From Macrotis lagotis (lineage: Eukaryota; Chordata; Mammalia; Peramelemorphia; Peramelidae), in assembly GCF_037893015.1 (NCBI RefSeq), contig NC_133666.1:256004294-256068293 (forward strand): a stretch of DNA of 64,000 nucleotides. Reading direction: 5' to 3'. The stretch's first letter is position 1. Each line of letters begins with the position of its first letter. A program made the position numbers and the translations under genes. The notes beneath the pieces were generated by a model. That model was given only the letters and a program-made list of their open reading frames with translations, ran no database searches and was not told where the DNA came from. Of the stretch, positions 34,126 through 46,486 are shown one piece after another.

Positions 34126-36950
34126 CCCTCTATAAGTTTGCAGTCTAATAGAAGCATAACTACTGCAGGCCTGTGACCTTCATATCTTACCATTTATCTA
34201 GTCAACAATGAACCTTTTCTTTTTCAAACTGAATAACCCAGTTCTTTGAACTCTTCTTCCTATTTCAAATCTTGAATCTTTTTCTTGGGATTCTCAATTA
34301 TCCATCTTCCTTTTGCCTTGCTTGCTTTCAGAAGTCAATAATTTTTCCAGATCACTATGCATAGACAACTAGAACCTCAGTGAACTAGAATTCTCAATGT
34401 CATTTGTATCTCCTCCACTGCCAGACCCTTTAACTGGGAGTGTTAGAGTTCCCTCCCTTTATCTTTCTTTCCCCTTTGCCCAGGCTCTGGAGGGAGGCAT
34501 GAATGGGGCAGGGAAATGCCAGAGGGACAAAAGCCAGAAAAAAAAGTAGAAGAGCAGGAAACTGCATTCAGCCTTCAATAATACATTGCTGGAGGGCTCT
34601 GACCCAGCCTCTATGATAAGAAGCTCCCTCAATGGGGAAACCTCAGACACCAACAGGAGCCTGGCATCTTTGAGGCAAATCAGAGCAATTTATGCTCAGA
34701 ATGAATAGAAGGGAAGCTGTAAAGTGGATGACACAAGGCCAAGCATGGAGGGAATTGGACTTTGGCAAGAGCAGCCCCTACTGAAGTGTCTTCAGGACAC
34801 TGTGCTCAACATGAGAAAATCAAACTGTCTTCTCCACATCCAACGAGCTGCGTGGCCACTGGTAAGACAACAAAGTGGCCATTATTTCAAAGACTGCTGT
34901 AAAAGTACATACAGCAAAAGGAAGCTACCCCTGACAAATGTGAGCCCATCAAAAATTTGAATAGTATCCTTCCCTCTCAGTCCAATGGAGAGGGGCTCTG
35001 CATCCCTCTGGAGCTAAATGAACTCTTCCTATTCAAGCTTTTATAAGTGAGACTCCTGAAAAGCCTCCTTGCCTTCTCCAAGCAAGCTCTGAGGGCGGTT
35101 AAAGTGCACTCTCCTGTGGGAAGCCCAAACACCTCAACATGTCCTGAGTTCCATCTTAGGGAAATAAAATTTGGCACAGAATTCTCCTTGCATTTTCACT
35201 TCATCTCAGAAACTGCCAACTCTGAGAGATGAGAGTAAAAGGACTTCCAAATTTTGATTCTCCAGGGTATTAAATCCCAACTGTTTGCAGTGTTCACATC
35301 AGTTAATGTGGGTGTTAATTAACTGGCATTGTCTGATGCACAAGCACACACACATACACACATATGCCCTAATTTTTTTTTTTTTTTTTACAAACTAAAT
35401 GGTGACTGTGGATCTGTAATGACAAACTCAAAGGCAGTGCTGCCCCGCTAGGCTGACTGCAGCCTCTGCACATTTCCCCTTTAGCCACTTCTGTTAATAA
35501 TCAGAAGAATCAGATGGCAGCAGGGAAATGATAGTGTTTTTTGACAGTCTGCACCACAAAGAGGTACTGTTCGTTTCCTTTGGCAGTGGAAGGCCCTGCT
35601 GTTCTAAGGTGAAGGCAGCAGCTGGGAATGGCAAGACCAGAGTCCTCACCCCAGATTGGTCCATACATAAGCCTGCTTGCAGTATGGTGGGCTCTAGGAC
35701 AGAGGAAGAAGAGAATATGGAGAAGCAGCAGTTTTAAGGCTATGACTTTTAAAAAATCCCTTCTGTGCATTTGAATGCTCTCCATTATTAAAAGGAACAT
35801 ATTTTAAAGGGCAATTAACTTTTCATCATTTATACAGGCCTATTTCTTTGTCGGCTGTTTTTTAACTAGTGCAGCTCCTCAGAGCTCAGGGGAGTGTTTA
35901 AATCTCAGACCAAGAGGTTTTCTTTTATATGTTGGAAAGCATAATGAGTTTTTCAAGTCACGTTAAGTTTCATAACCTTCCTGTTAAGCTCCATGGGACA
36001 TTCTGGGATTAAACTGAGCTGATGATATGATAAGTGGAAAGAGCAATTATTGTAGATTTGGTACCTTTCTAGATAACACATGATGTGAAGGAAACACATT
36101 TAAACTCATACTAAAAACTCACACTAAAAAACTCTCTGGAACATCCTTGCTTTTAATTCCCTATCTAGTTATGGAGTGATTGATCAACTGATCCATATAT
36201 ATCTATCCACACATGTATACAAGTATATGATTATATGTAATATTCCTCTTAATTATACACATATATTTATATATGATACTAACAAACAAGTTTACACAGT
36301 CCTGAGGAAAATTGATATTATGTTGTATCATTTAACAACCAATATTCCTCAGTAATCCTTCTTATTCCCCATTTTGCTAAACCCCATTTCTCAGGCTGGC
36401 TCAAAAGACAATCTCCTCCTAGTCCAAACTAAAGGTGTGGTTGATTAATGTGTTCACTCCTAGCACCGCAGGGCATTTGTTAGCTAAATTTAAAATGGGA
36501 CCACAGCTCCATTTACTTCCCAAGGGGGTGGCTTTTCTGTCCTTGCCTCTCCTTGTCAAAGTCAGGAGTAATTTGGTCTGGAGGATGGGAGGGGGAAGGG
36601 GTGATCTTGATTGGGGTAGTTCTGATTTTCTGGTCAGATTACTAGAGGCAGCCAAGGCCCATAAAACTGTTGCAGACTACACCCATGTTCTATAGACTAA
36701 TCTTATGGCCTGAGGATTATTCCTGCCTCCTAACAAGGAAGTTACAGAGAGGAACTGAGGTAACTCTTAACCCATTTCCTTATTACTTTTGCCAGGGGAG
36801 TTCCAAATGATATACTTTCAGGTCAATCAGAAGGAAGACATATCTAGATTTAAGACTGGGGTCTTTGGAAAGTGAGCCAAACCATTTTAATCAATAAATT
36901 AGTTTCTTCTAGCTTAATAAATTGATCAAACTCAGGTGCCTGGTTTTGCT
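34126..36950. other. Repeat-poor stretch, no gene recognised
   Basis: About 2.8 kb with no interspersed repeat that I can recognise, unlike its surroundings. Short frames on both strands lack motifs. A (CA)-rich and T13 run sits at 35341-35391. The texture around 35260-36060 (for example ttaatgtgggtgttaattaactggcattgtctgatg) would suit a conserved noncoding element, but I cannot test conservation. Confidence 0.4.
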
Positions 36951-36989
36951 GAGGTAACCAAAAGTGTCTTATTTCATTAAGTAATATAT

Positions 36990-37245
36990 ATTACTAGGTG
37001 ATGCTAAGTGGTGCAGTGGCTAGAGCAACATGACCCAGCATCAGAAAGACCTCAGTTCAAATCTGACCTCAGACATTTACTAGCTGTGTGACCCAGGGCA
37101 AGCCATTTTTCTCCTTTGCCTTAGTCTCCTCATCTGTAAAATGAACTAGAGAAGGAAATGACAAGTCACTTGAAGAAAACCCTAAACGGGGTCACAAAGA
37201 ATTGGACATAAATGAAATGACTGAACAACAACAACAAATATGTAT
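36990..37245 (+). repeat. MAR-type long tRNA SINE
   Basis: Plus-strand order: gatgctaagtggtgcagtggctagagc, agttcaaatctgacctcagac, tagctgtgtgacccagggcaag, gtctcctcatctgtaaaatgaac, ggaaatgacaagtcact and a (caa)n end. Confidence 0.8.
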
Positions 37246-37324
37246 TCAAAATTGTGATCATACCTTGGAAAAAAATTGTGCCTCAGTTTACCTGAGTGTC
37301 ATTTTAATTGCCACAATTTAGTTG

Positions 37325-37545
37325 AACCTATAAACAATAGAATGAATTTGAATTTTGCCATAGACTCTTACTAGCTACATGGCCTTCAGCAAGACATTTA
37401 ACATTTCTCAGCCTCAGTTTCCTCATCTATAGAATGAGGGTAGTAACAGCACCTCTACCTCAAGATTGTGATGAGATAAAATTTTAAATTCTTTGAAATC
37501 CTTAAAGTACTATATACATCCTAACTATTATTAATTTTAGGTACA
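37325..37545 (+). repeat. MIR SINE
   Basis: Classic order actagctacatggccttcagcaagacatttaac, ctcagcctcagtttcctcatc, atagaatgagggtagtaacagcacctctacctc. Confidence 0.75.
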
Positions 37546-38205
37546 TCTTGTTCCTTCTACATGTTAAAACCCGTTGAATGATTTCCCTAAAGCAGGGTCA
37601 ATTTAAAGTTCATGAGGTCAGGAACCTGGGCAAAGTTTCCAGAATGCACAGTCAGCTTCTACTTTCCCCCAGGAGAAAAGCACAAGTGCTTGTGATCCTA
37701 CAAGCCATCAAGCAAAATGTCTGATGGTTTTTAGTAGTAGCTGATCATCTTGACTTAGATTTTCCCATTCAGACGTGTTTGAAGTGAGAAGTAGCAAGGG
37801 GTGGTGGAACAAGTCTTGACTTTGGAATCAGAATTTCTGGCTCAAATTCTCTTTGTCACTTGTACCTTTGGCCCAATTTCCCACACATCTGACCTTTTTG
37901 GAGAATTTGAGGAATTCTGCTTTGACCCCAGGGATTGTTGAAGAGGACTCCCTATGACTTATAATCCCCTCTTCTATATTTGGGCTTCTAGAAAAGAGAA
38001 GTCAAAAGGCTGTGAGAGAAGAAACATTCATGAAAGCACTAAAATCATACAGAGAGTCCCTTACTGAAGACCACAGACAGACATGGACTCATTGGCCCAG
38101 ATTGCAGACCAAAGGTTCACACATTACCAAGAAAGTAAATGCACATTTCTTAGTCTAGTATTTCCCTGAATACCAGAGGCCTATATTTATTTTACAAAAA
38201 TATAC
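37546..38205. other. Intergenic with one MIR-like scrap
   Basis: A weak MIR-like segment is near 37800-37900 (ttgactttggaatcagaatttctggctcaaattc). Nothing else recognised. Confidence 0.4.
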
Positions 38206-38209
38206 TTAC

Positions 38210-38960
38210 TTTCTTATGTTTAAATACTTATTTTTGACTTTTAAAAAATAAAAATGATTAACCATTTGGTCATGCATTTAAAAAAATTTATCAGTTTTAA
38301 TTATTTTTTTCAAAGACCTCTTTTTTCTCTCTCTTATCACCCCCCCCAGGAAGAAAGATAACAAAGTCTCCTGTTATAGTTGTAAACATATATAATTAAG
38401 CAAAACAAATGACTGCATTACTCAAATTTTTTAAAAAAAAAAAAAGGATTTCAATCTGCATTCTGAGATTGTCACTTTTTTATCAGGAGGTAGGCAATCT
38501 GTTTCAATATGTGTCCTCAGGTTGATCAGAGTTTCTGAGACTTTCAAAGTTGATTGTCTTTATAAAATTGTTATTTTAATATGAATTATTCTTTTGGTTC
38601 TTCTCACTCTATTCTTCATCATTTCATACATTTCTTCCTAAGTTTTGCTAAAATCATCTCTTTCATCTTATTTTACAGCATTTCATCACATTCATATATC
38701 ATAAACTTGCTTAGCCTTTCCCCAACTGATGAATACTCCCTCAGTTTCCAATACTTTACCACCAGAGAGCTATTGTAAATATTTTTGTAGATAGAGGTCC
38801 TTTTCCTCTTTCTTTATTTAAACTCTTTTGTGGTATAGACTCAGTCATTTAATTGCTGGGTCACAGGATACACACAGTTTTATAGTTTTTTGGTACATTG
38901 CTTTCCAAATTGCTTTCCAAAATGGCCAGGTCTGTTCAAAGCTCCAGTAACAGCAGTCAT
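38210..38960 (-). mobile_element. Old L1 3' region, antisense
   Basis: Contains ctttccccaactgatgaatactccctcagtttccaat and gagctattgtaaatatttttgtag, antisense to the L1 ORF2 end, followed by ttgctgggtcacaggatacacacagttttatagttttttgg and ttccaaaatggccaggtctgttc. Confidence 0.65.
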
Positions 38961-39059
38961 ACTGGTCAAGTGCAATGACTGGAAAGGGGCAATTGGTGAG
39001 CCCCAGAAGAGAGAGAGGAGAAATTTAAAAATGCAAAATTTTGCCAGAGCTCCATTTCT

Positions 39060-39545
39060 GACAGGGGACTTAAGGTAGGAAAAACTTAATTGTTTCATTT
39101 TTTACAAATTCCCTAAACAGGAAGAATGTTTTAACAAGAATTTCTTTAGGCAAATGTGTTAGAAGGAAGCAGTGACTGTGGCTTAGGTTATCAAATGGTG
39201 GGGCCTCGAGGCAGACAAACACTATCGTTATCCTTTCCATATTGAGGCTTTCCCCATTGCAATTTTGATATATCACAGGTCGGCATAAGAAATTAAATGG
39301 AATTTCTGGAGAGTTTTGTGAAAACCACAGAGGACATGTGAAGGCCAGCAGACAACACACAGCCTATGACCAAATACTTCACCTAAATTTTACAATAAGG
39401 TACTGTAAACACCCCATAAAAGAAAAAGAACAAAATTTAGACTTTTCTCTGGTATGAAGGGAGGGCCAAAACTTTTTACATGGATTTTCCATATTGTGGG
39501 GGTGCCGCACCCCTAACCCGCACAATGTGGAAGGGATAACTGTAT
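39060..39545 (-). mobile_element. Probable Tigger-like DNA transposon end
   Basis: On the minus strand the terminus reads TACAGTTATCCCTTCCACATT, then a GC-rich hairpin (ttccatattgtggggg...cccgcacaatgtggaa, 39487-39532) and a segment complementary to ccaaaactttttacatggatttt. TA at 39543-39544 could be the TA target. The layout resembles TcMar-Tigger ends; no transposase frame is visible. Confidence 0.5.
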
Positions 39546-39659
39546 TTTCCTCCCATATTTCACAGGTCTGGAAAAGTCATTCCTCTAGAAAGGGGAGGGA
39601 CTAAAAAGTCTCACCCTCAAAAGGGGTAGAGTAACCTGTGACTGACAGTCCTGTCTATA

Positions 39660-39890
39660 GACCCACTATTTTCATGCAGCTACTAAACATGTGTTATCTC
39701 ATTTGAGCCTCACTACAACAACAGTGCAGTATATATGTCATATAATATTACATCCATGTTTAAGAAAATGAAATCACTTAAAACTGACTTGACAGCTTTC
39801 ATATCCCTAGTCAGTATTAGCAGCAGAATTTGAACCCATATCTTCCTGATTCTATGTCCAGTGTTTTATTCACTATACCTCTCCTCTATT
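39660..39890 (-). repeat. MIR-like SINE, antisense
   Basis: Has gtgttatctcatttgagcctcactacaacaac, gaaatcacttaaaactgacttg and cagaatttgaacccatatcttcctgattc in antisense MIR order. Confidence 0.55.
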
Positions 39891-40554
39891 TAATATGTTT
39901 AATGTCTGTACATATTTATATCATCTAAAAATTTATGCTAATTCATTTTTACCTGATTTTTTTTTCCATTCTCCTTTTCCTCTGCTTTACTTTTCTTCAG
40001 TTTGGAAGTTTCATGAGGGCAAGAATCAAAAATCAAATATCCACATGCTTCCTCTGTTCCTTCATACCCCATGCTCAGAAAAGGGACTGTGATATCAGTG
40101 AGCTCAATAATTATTTCTGAGTAGTGGATACTGAGGTCCATGGAAACCTATCCTAATGATGTTGTGATAGGCATATTGTTAATATTATATCACTATCTTC
40201 TTTCCTGTCAATGGTCATGAAACAGTGGGGTTTGCTCTGAAAGATGAAGGTAACATGAGGATTAAAAGATTTTTTTTTCCCCATTCACCACACTGCAGGG
40301 AGCTTCTTCTGCTCCCGTTATATTCCATCAAGGGTTGGCCAGAAAAAAGGGTGGAGGGGAGTGTCTAACATTTATCTGCCATCATAAATAGATCTCACCA
40401 AGGCACAAAGCCACTCTCTATGTTCAGTACAATGTCTGGTAATCAAAAACTTATTCATGGTTTCTGAACTGGGATTAGAGTTAATTAGTCATAAAACATA
40501 AGACCTAAAAATAAAATGACATCTTCTTGAGGGCAGCAACTGTTTTTCATTATG
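39891..40554. other. Intergenic, nothing recognised
   Basis: Overlapping short frames at 39895-40141 have no motif. Confidence 0.35.
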
Positions 40555-41240
40555 CCTTTCATTAGATGTGTCCTTTGTTCTCAGAGGACCAAAATGACAT
40601 CTAAGTTACAGTGTGTCTGATTGTGGCTGATCAGATCAATACAAAGTCAGAATGTCCTATCACAGATTGGCACAAATAAGCCTGTGAACATTTGGAGTGG
40701 ATTCTCTAAATCTGCTCATCTCAAGTTACTTTTGGGCTACTTCAATTCTGTTTTGCTCATAGAGCACACTGCCCTTTCTGTGATAAGGGCACACCATGCT
40801 CGGAGGTCCTTTGACTGTTTTTCCCTTGTCAGACAACCAATTCCCAAGTTCTTAATAAAGACATTAAGAGTGTCCTTGTATCACTTTTTTTGGCCACCAT
40901 GTGAGCTCTTGTCCTATGTCTTTTTTTTTGACAACCATATGTTTGGCATTTGAACAATGTGGTCAACCCATCAGAATAGTAGTAGAGTTTAAATGCTTGG
41001 CAGTTTAGCACCAGAAAGGACCTTAGGGTCAGGTACTTTCTCCTGCCAAGTGATCTTCAGACTCTTCCTAAGACAATTTAAATGGAAATGATTTAATTTC
41101 CTGGCATAAGGCTGGTCTAGGTTTCACAGGCTTATAAGAAAGAGGTCAGCACAAGGATTCTGTAGACCTTCAGTTTGGTAGTCACTTTAATACTTCTTCT
41201 CTCCCACACCTTGCTTCAGATGGTGAGTTCAGGGAAGTCA
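40555..41240 (-). mobile_element. RTE-type LINE fragment, reverse-transcriptase C-terminal region
   Basis: A second, longer copy of the element at 27.04 kb. Shared landmarks: cctttgttctcagaggaccaaaatgac; gtgattgtggctgatcagatcaatac; acatttggagtggattctctaaa; ctacttcaattctgttttgctcatagagcac; ttcccaagttcttaa. Past that it continues into ctgccaagtgatcttcagac...aatttaaatggaaatgattt...gtagaccttcagtttggtagtc, antisense to the LINE's C-terminal reverse-transcriptase coding part. Confidence 0.7.
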
Positions 41241-41439
41241 AGAAATTTTATATCATATGTCTGGCATGTTGTAGGTGCTTGCTACATTCTTACAGTATGA
41301 AATAAAATTGAATAGAAACAACTGTAAAAATCATCTAGTCATCCCACTTACTTTACAAAGGAGAAGACTGAGGCCTGGGGACATGAAGTGATTTGCTAAA
41401 AATCCATTTTCCTAGTCAGGGATAGAGCTTTCAAATAAA

Positions 41440-41705
41440 CCATTATCCTTTTGATGTGATTCCTGTTGTTGTATCCAACTCGTTGTGGGTTTTCTTGGCA
41501 AAGATACTGGAGTTGTTTGCCATTTCCTTCTCCAGCTTGTATTACAGAGGAGAAAATTGAGGCATACTGAATTAAATGACTTGCCCAGGGACACACAACT
41601 AGAAAGTGTCTGAATCTGGATTTGAACTCACGAAGAGAAGTCTTCCTAACTCTAGTCCCAGGGTTCAATCTACTACGCCACTCAACTGCCCTCTGATTAT
41701 AGAGC
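41440..41705 (-). repeat. MAR-type long tRNA SINE, antisense
   Basis: Has agatactggagttgtttgccatttccttctccag, gaggcatactgaattaaatgacttgcccagg and tctagtcccagggttcaatctactacgcc. Confidence 0.8.
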
Positions 41706-42750
41706 TGCATTAGGAATTCTGTCTTTTTAGCCATTAATTTCCCCCCCTGCTCTTAGATCAAGAGCAGAAGCTCTTATCCTGGCACTACTCCAAGACCAAA
41801 GGAGAGATGAAACTCTAAAAAGTTAATTCCTGAGAAAGTTGATAGCTAAAGAGAGGCTGCTTCTCAATCCTGCCCTTCTTTGCTGTCTGATCTGTATCCC
41901 AATTGAGTCTCCATGGCTCCTTGGCCTACGCGCTTCCTGCTTCTGACTCTTCGGCTGCACCCCAGGCCCACTGTGACTAGTTTACAGAGCTGGCACCCTT
42001 TGGTTTGTTTTCCTCTGGGGCAGAATTTTCTCGTCTTAAAGGGATGTAAACCTCACAGGCTGACGTAACCCTAGTAGGCTTGGATGACCTCCATAAAAAC
42101 AGACTGGGCAAGAAAGCATGAAATGAAACAGAGTTTCCACAGGTGGCAGGTCATTGTTACCAGGGCCGTCCCTAGGGGGATTCTGGCCCAAATATTTTTA
42201 TATGGGTGAAATCAGGTTTAAATAAACAGCAAAGACAGCCTTGAAAGGAAAAAGAACATGCAGTCTTGGGGAAGGACATGGAAGGAGAGAAAGGAGAGAC
42301 CTATCTCTTGGGGATGGTGGGAAATATTTACTGTTGTGTCTAAGGGTCTCATGATTTTTTCAGCACCAGGATCAACAGCTGCCCTCTCCTCACCTCCCCC
42401 TCTCTTGTTCTAGCAGTTTGGCCTCCCAAAGAATGGTCTACACCACTATTTTCCATGACTTGGGTAACAATGACTTTCACCTTTACTCCACACCATCTTT
42501 CCCAAAAACATTTTTGGGAAAGCATTTACCCAACTTTCCCTGTGGAAGTGGAAGTGAAAGTCTACTTCAACTCTGACAAAATCATTCAAAATTTAAAAAA
42601 AAAATGACTGTAGTGCTTCATTCGTCCAGTACTTTCCAGGAGTGAAGTGTTCCACGTAAGTTGAAGACTCAGAAAGGGTGCCCTCCTCCCTGATTCCCTA
42701 CCTTCGGTTATCTAGACCCCCAAATGAAACACTAGGTTGGTACATTCATC
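41706..42750. other. Intergenic, nothing recognised
   Basis: Includes somewhat GC-richer unique DNA at 41870-42000. No exon-like frame seen. Confidence 0.35.
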
Positions 42751-42754
42751 AAAA

Positions 42755-42954
42755 GGGGCCTTTCTGGGGTGGCTAGGTGGCGCAGTTGGGGCAGCTAGGT
42801 GGCGCAGTGGACAGAGTACCGGCCTTGGAGTCAGGAGTACCTGGATTCAAATCCGATCTCAGACACTTAATAATTACCTAGCTGTGTGGCCTTGGGCAAG
42901 CCACTTAACCCCATTTGCCTTGAAAAATCTAAAAAAAGGGGGGGGCACCTTTCT
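42755..42954 (+). mobile_element. Short marsupial SINE with duplicated head
   Basis: Element about 42766-42941. The head appears twice, at 42766-42787 and from 42788, before a single body. Flanks ggggcctttct (42755-42765) and gggcacctttct (about 42943-42954) enclose both heads. Confidence 0.85.
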
Positions 42955-43769
42955 CCTCAACCTATCTGTCAATGTTCCCTACCTTTCCCCAACCTGACTG
43001 AGCACTGACACTAACCATCTCTATCCCTGTGAGAAGGAACCCTAAATTCCCACTCCAATCAAACTTCAGGTCCACTTCCCAATTCCCATTGGTGATGGGC
43101 TGGACCCCTTCAGGTCCCCTGCCTAACAGCATGATTGTGGCTTTTTCTATTTCTTGGTTGAGCTAAGAGCCCTCAGCTATAATCCTAGTAAGATGAAGGA
43201 CCAGTAGGCCTTACCATATGTCCACTTCTAGATCCAAAGGTCTTCCAGGTCTTAGCAATAGCCCTGCTCATAGACACTTGGACCCCAGAAGGGACACTGC
43301 CATCTGACCTGTAGATTCATCCTTACAACTTATAAATTAGAGGACAGTAAAGGTAATCTAAACCTTGTTTGATAGTTCACATCATAATCATAAGCTTCAA
43401 TTTTTGTCCTATGATAAAAATTATCAGTTCTCTAAGGCTCTTTGCCCCTAAATTCAGCATTTTGTCTCCTCCCTTATTATCCAGATAGTAATTGTGACTT
43501 CTTGATACTTCTTGTGTCTGTTTCAGGCATCACTCCTTCTCTGTTTTATTTTTCTGTGTATTAGTAAACCAAATAACCAAATTTGTAGTAGTGTGATTGA
43601 GGGAAAACAGTCTGAGTGAGGATACAAGAGATTATAAAAAACATAATGCACCTTAGTAGCATGATTTTTAGATCATCTGTGTTTTGTTTCACTTGTTTTT
43701 TGAGTGTTTTTTTTTTCTGTTTAGGACTGTGTACTCTAAAGCTGAGGAAAAGAAGGCATTACTTCCTTC
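42955..43769. other. Intergenic, nothing recognised
   Basis: Unique-looking. No repeat or frame recognised. Confidence 0.35.
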
Positions 43770-43910
43770 CCAGCATATTCAATAGAATATAAACTCTTGG
43801 AGGACTAAAAATGTTTCATTTTTAAGTTTTTGTATCCTCCATTTCCTATTCCAGTGCTAGAAATATGGTTAATAAATGCCTGCTGAATGAAACTGATGAA
43901 ACATCCCAGT
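43770..43910 (+). mobile_element. L2 LINE 3' end
   Basis: Shows gaatataaactcttggaggactaaa, tttttgtatcctccatttcc, ccagtgctagaaatatggttaataaatgcctgctgaatga. Confidence 0.65.
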
Positions 43911-44119
43911 AGACGATAGCATGATATTCAGTTATTAAAGTATTATAATTGGGTGAAAGTTCACTTTTGTGGGTGAGATAGGGAAATAAGGAAGCTTGTC
44001 TGAAAGAGTGAAAAGTCTGAATTACAAAATATTTTTAAAGCAATTGCTTTTTATTTATTTTAAGTCTGTATAATAACTCTAATTCAATTCAAATTGGCAA
44101 AAATTAAATAAATGATTTC

Positions 44120-44375
44120 AAGGGGGCTGTGGGGTAGAAAAATAGATAGAGTGCCAGACCTGAAGTGAGGAATATTCATCTCCCTGAGTTTAAATCTGCC
44201 TTCAGATACTAGCTAGCTGTGTAACACTGGATAAGTCACTTAATTCTGTTTGCTACAGTTCCTCATTTGTAAAATGAGCTGGAAAAGGTGGCAAATTCAG
44301 TATTTCTGCCTAGAAAACTCCAAATGGAGTCACTAAGTTGAACACAACTGAAACAACTGAACAATAATCTAGCAT
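44120..44375 (+). repeat. MAR-type long tRNA SINE
   Basis: Has gagtgccagacctgaagtgagg, gagtttaaatctgccttcagatac, tagctgtgtaacactggataagtcac, ccaaatggagtcactaagttgaac and a tail aactgaaacaactgaacaa. Confidence 0.7.
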
Positions 44376-45220
44376 CTAGGATGGTAGAAACTGGGAATAT
44401 GAACACAGATGTGAAATAGACCCTACTCTTAAAAAGCTTATAATTAAAAGGGAAGAGGAATGACATATACACATATAACTTGCACACTGTGGTTCTAGAT
44501 AAGCATATCAATGACCATGTCAAAATTTGAGCATTAGACATTCTTCATCCACTTGGTCTTTCCTATGTGGATGGTCAGACCAAACCCTTCTGAATCTTCA
44601 TGGATCTCTTCCAAGAGGCTTACAATGTTCCCAAGCTCCATCTACAGAGCTTCACCATTCACAAAGAATCCCCACCTTAACTTGTACTCTGTACTGGATG
44701 TCCTTCATTAGAGTGAAGAAGGTCTTTAGTGAATATGCATTCTCCTGTTTATACCTTCTCCCATATTTATTATCAGAGAATCTTGAATAGAATTGCTTCA
44801 GTAATGACACCCTGAATAGATAACTCAAATGGAAAATGATTTGGGCCAAGAATTAAACAGAAAAAGGAGATCAGACTAACTTGCCTTCAGGAAATTGCAA
44901 AACTCCTCTTATGACACCACATTTCTTCCAGAAACAAAGTCCCATTTAAAAAAAATGCTAATGATATAAGACTATGAGGAGACATATGATTCCATAGAGT
45001 CTAAAGAACTGAAATAGAGAAGTACATGGTAGGTGTGAATAGATAATAAAATTTAACTAACAAGGCTAAAGAACATAAACACTTTATTTCCTCACTACCC
45101 CCATTTCCCATTCAGACAAGCTGAACAACTTAACCCTTCCATTCTGGAAGTCCGTGAACTGATTGATGTAACTAATGTGGCCACTCCAAGATTCATTGCT
45201 GGCATCAAGGGCAGACCCTT

Positions 45221-45225
<5 letters not shown>
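44376..45225. other. Intergenic, nothing recognised
   Basis: A possible scrap of the medium-reiteration repeat is at 44380-44470. No frame with a motif. Confidence 0.35.

Positions 45226-45252
<27 letters not shown>
45226..45252. repeat. (CA)n microsatellite
   Basis: About thirteen ca dinucleotides with one interruption. Confidence 0.9.
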
Positions 45253-45258
<6 letters not shown>

Positions 45259-45329
45259 AGTTTCCATTTTTGTTATCTTATTAAAGACTTGCCATTACTT
45301 CTGGAAAGGTTGTGTCATTCTACTGCTAT

Positions 45330-45955
45330 GGCTGTATCAGTCAATAATATTTATTAAGTGCCTACCTATGCTCCAGATCTGATGTTAAACTATGAAGATA
45401 CAAAAAAGGGAAAGGCAGTTCCTTCTCTAAGGAGCTCACAGACTACCAGGGGAGAAAACAAACAAACAAATATGGACAAACAAGTTTTATACAGGATAAA
45501 TAGGAAATAATGTGTAAAAGGCAAGCTCTAGAATTAAGAGGGATTGAGAAAGACTTTCTATAGAATATGGGATTTTATTTGGGATTTAAAGGAAGCCAGG
45601 GAAGTCATAACACAGAGATAAAAAGGAAAAGCATTTAAGGCATGGGGCACAGCTTAGAGAAAAACAAGCAAATTCAGAGTCAAGAGATATTAGGGGGCAG
45701 CTAGGTGGCACAGTGGATAGTCAGGAGTACCTGAGTTCAAATTTGGCCTTAGACACATAATTGCCTAGCTGTGTGACCCTGGGCAAGTCATTGCTTTAAA
45801 TAAATCAAATAATTTTTTTAAAAAGAGAGGAAGTATCTTATTCATGAATCAGTCAGGAGCTAGTGTGTTACTTGATCAAAGAATATGCTCAAGTATGATC
45901 AAAGAATATAAGAAAACTGGAAAGATAGGAGAGGGCGAGTCAGGAACTGTCTTTT
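45330..45955 (+). repeat. Medium-reiteration repeat, split by a SINE
   Basis: Order: tcagtcaataatatttattaagtgcctacc, ggcagttccttctctaaggagctcacag, ttatacaggataaataggaaataatgtg, ctagaattaagagggattgagaaagac, tttaaaggaagccagggaagtc, and after the SINE tatgctcaagtatgatcaaag and aactggaaagataggagaggg. It is shared in part with 20.49-20.64 kb and may continue as the family seen at 47.6 kb. Confidence 0.6.
45693..45822 (+). mobile_element. Short marsupial SINE with internal deletion
   Basis: The head ggggcagctaggtggcacagtggata joins directly to gtcaggagtacctgag, so the middle (the gagcaccggccctgga region) is missing. Confidence 0.8.
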
Positions 45956-46486
45956 GTTTTTGTTTTTTTTTAATCTGTTTTTCTGGAGGAATTGATGCTC
46001 TTTGTATCTAGATTTCCTGAGATGTATCAAAAGGTCTCAGCTCCTGTACAAGCACTCAAAGTAATAAATTCTTATCAAGTAGGACAGCCTCTATTTTTCT
46101 ACCTTTAATAATATAAATGATGCAAACATTCACAGGAACCTATTTGTACATATGTAAAACAGAATAAATCCTTAAAATTCTCAAAAGGGCACATAAACAG
46201 ATTATAGAAGGCATTTAAAATTCTTAAAGTCGTTCAAACGTTCCAGTAAGTTCATTGTTTACGTCATAGACATACTTGGAGAGCTTAGAGTTCCTTGGAA
46301 AGGAAATATTTTGTGGCTGCTGAATAAGCTATGCTCTTCCATTGGATCTGAACTCTGAATAATTCACTATAATAATGGAGGTAATAAAGTCTCCATCTCC
46401 TGATCCCCAAGCTTTTCAAACCCCATGGTTCCTCTGACTGAAAGACCAAGAGAAAGGCACTGCTCAGGAATCATCTCATTTAGAAG

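Noticed and set aside
44527-44849. Overlapping frames on both strands
   Set aside because: No domain, no splice-supported context, and mutual overlap; chance frames.
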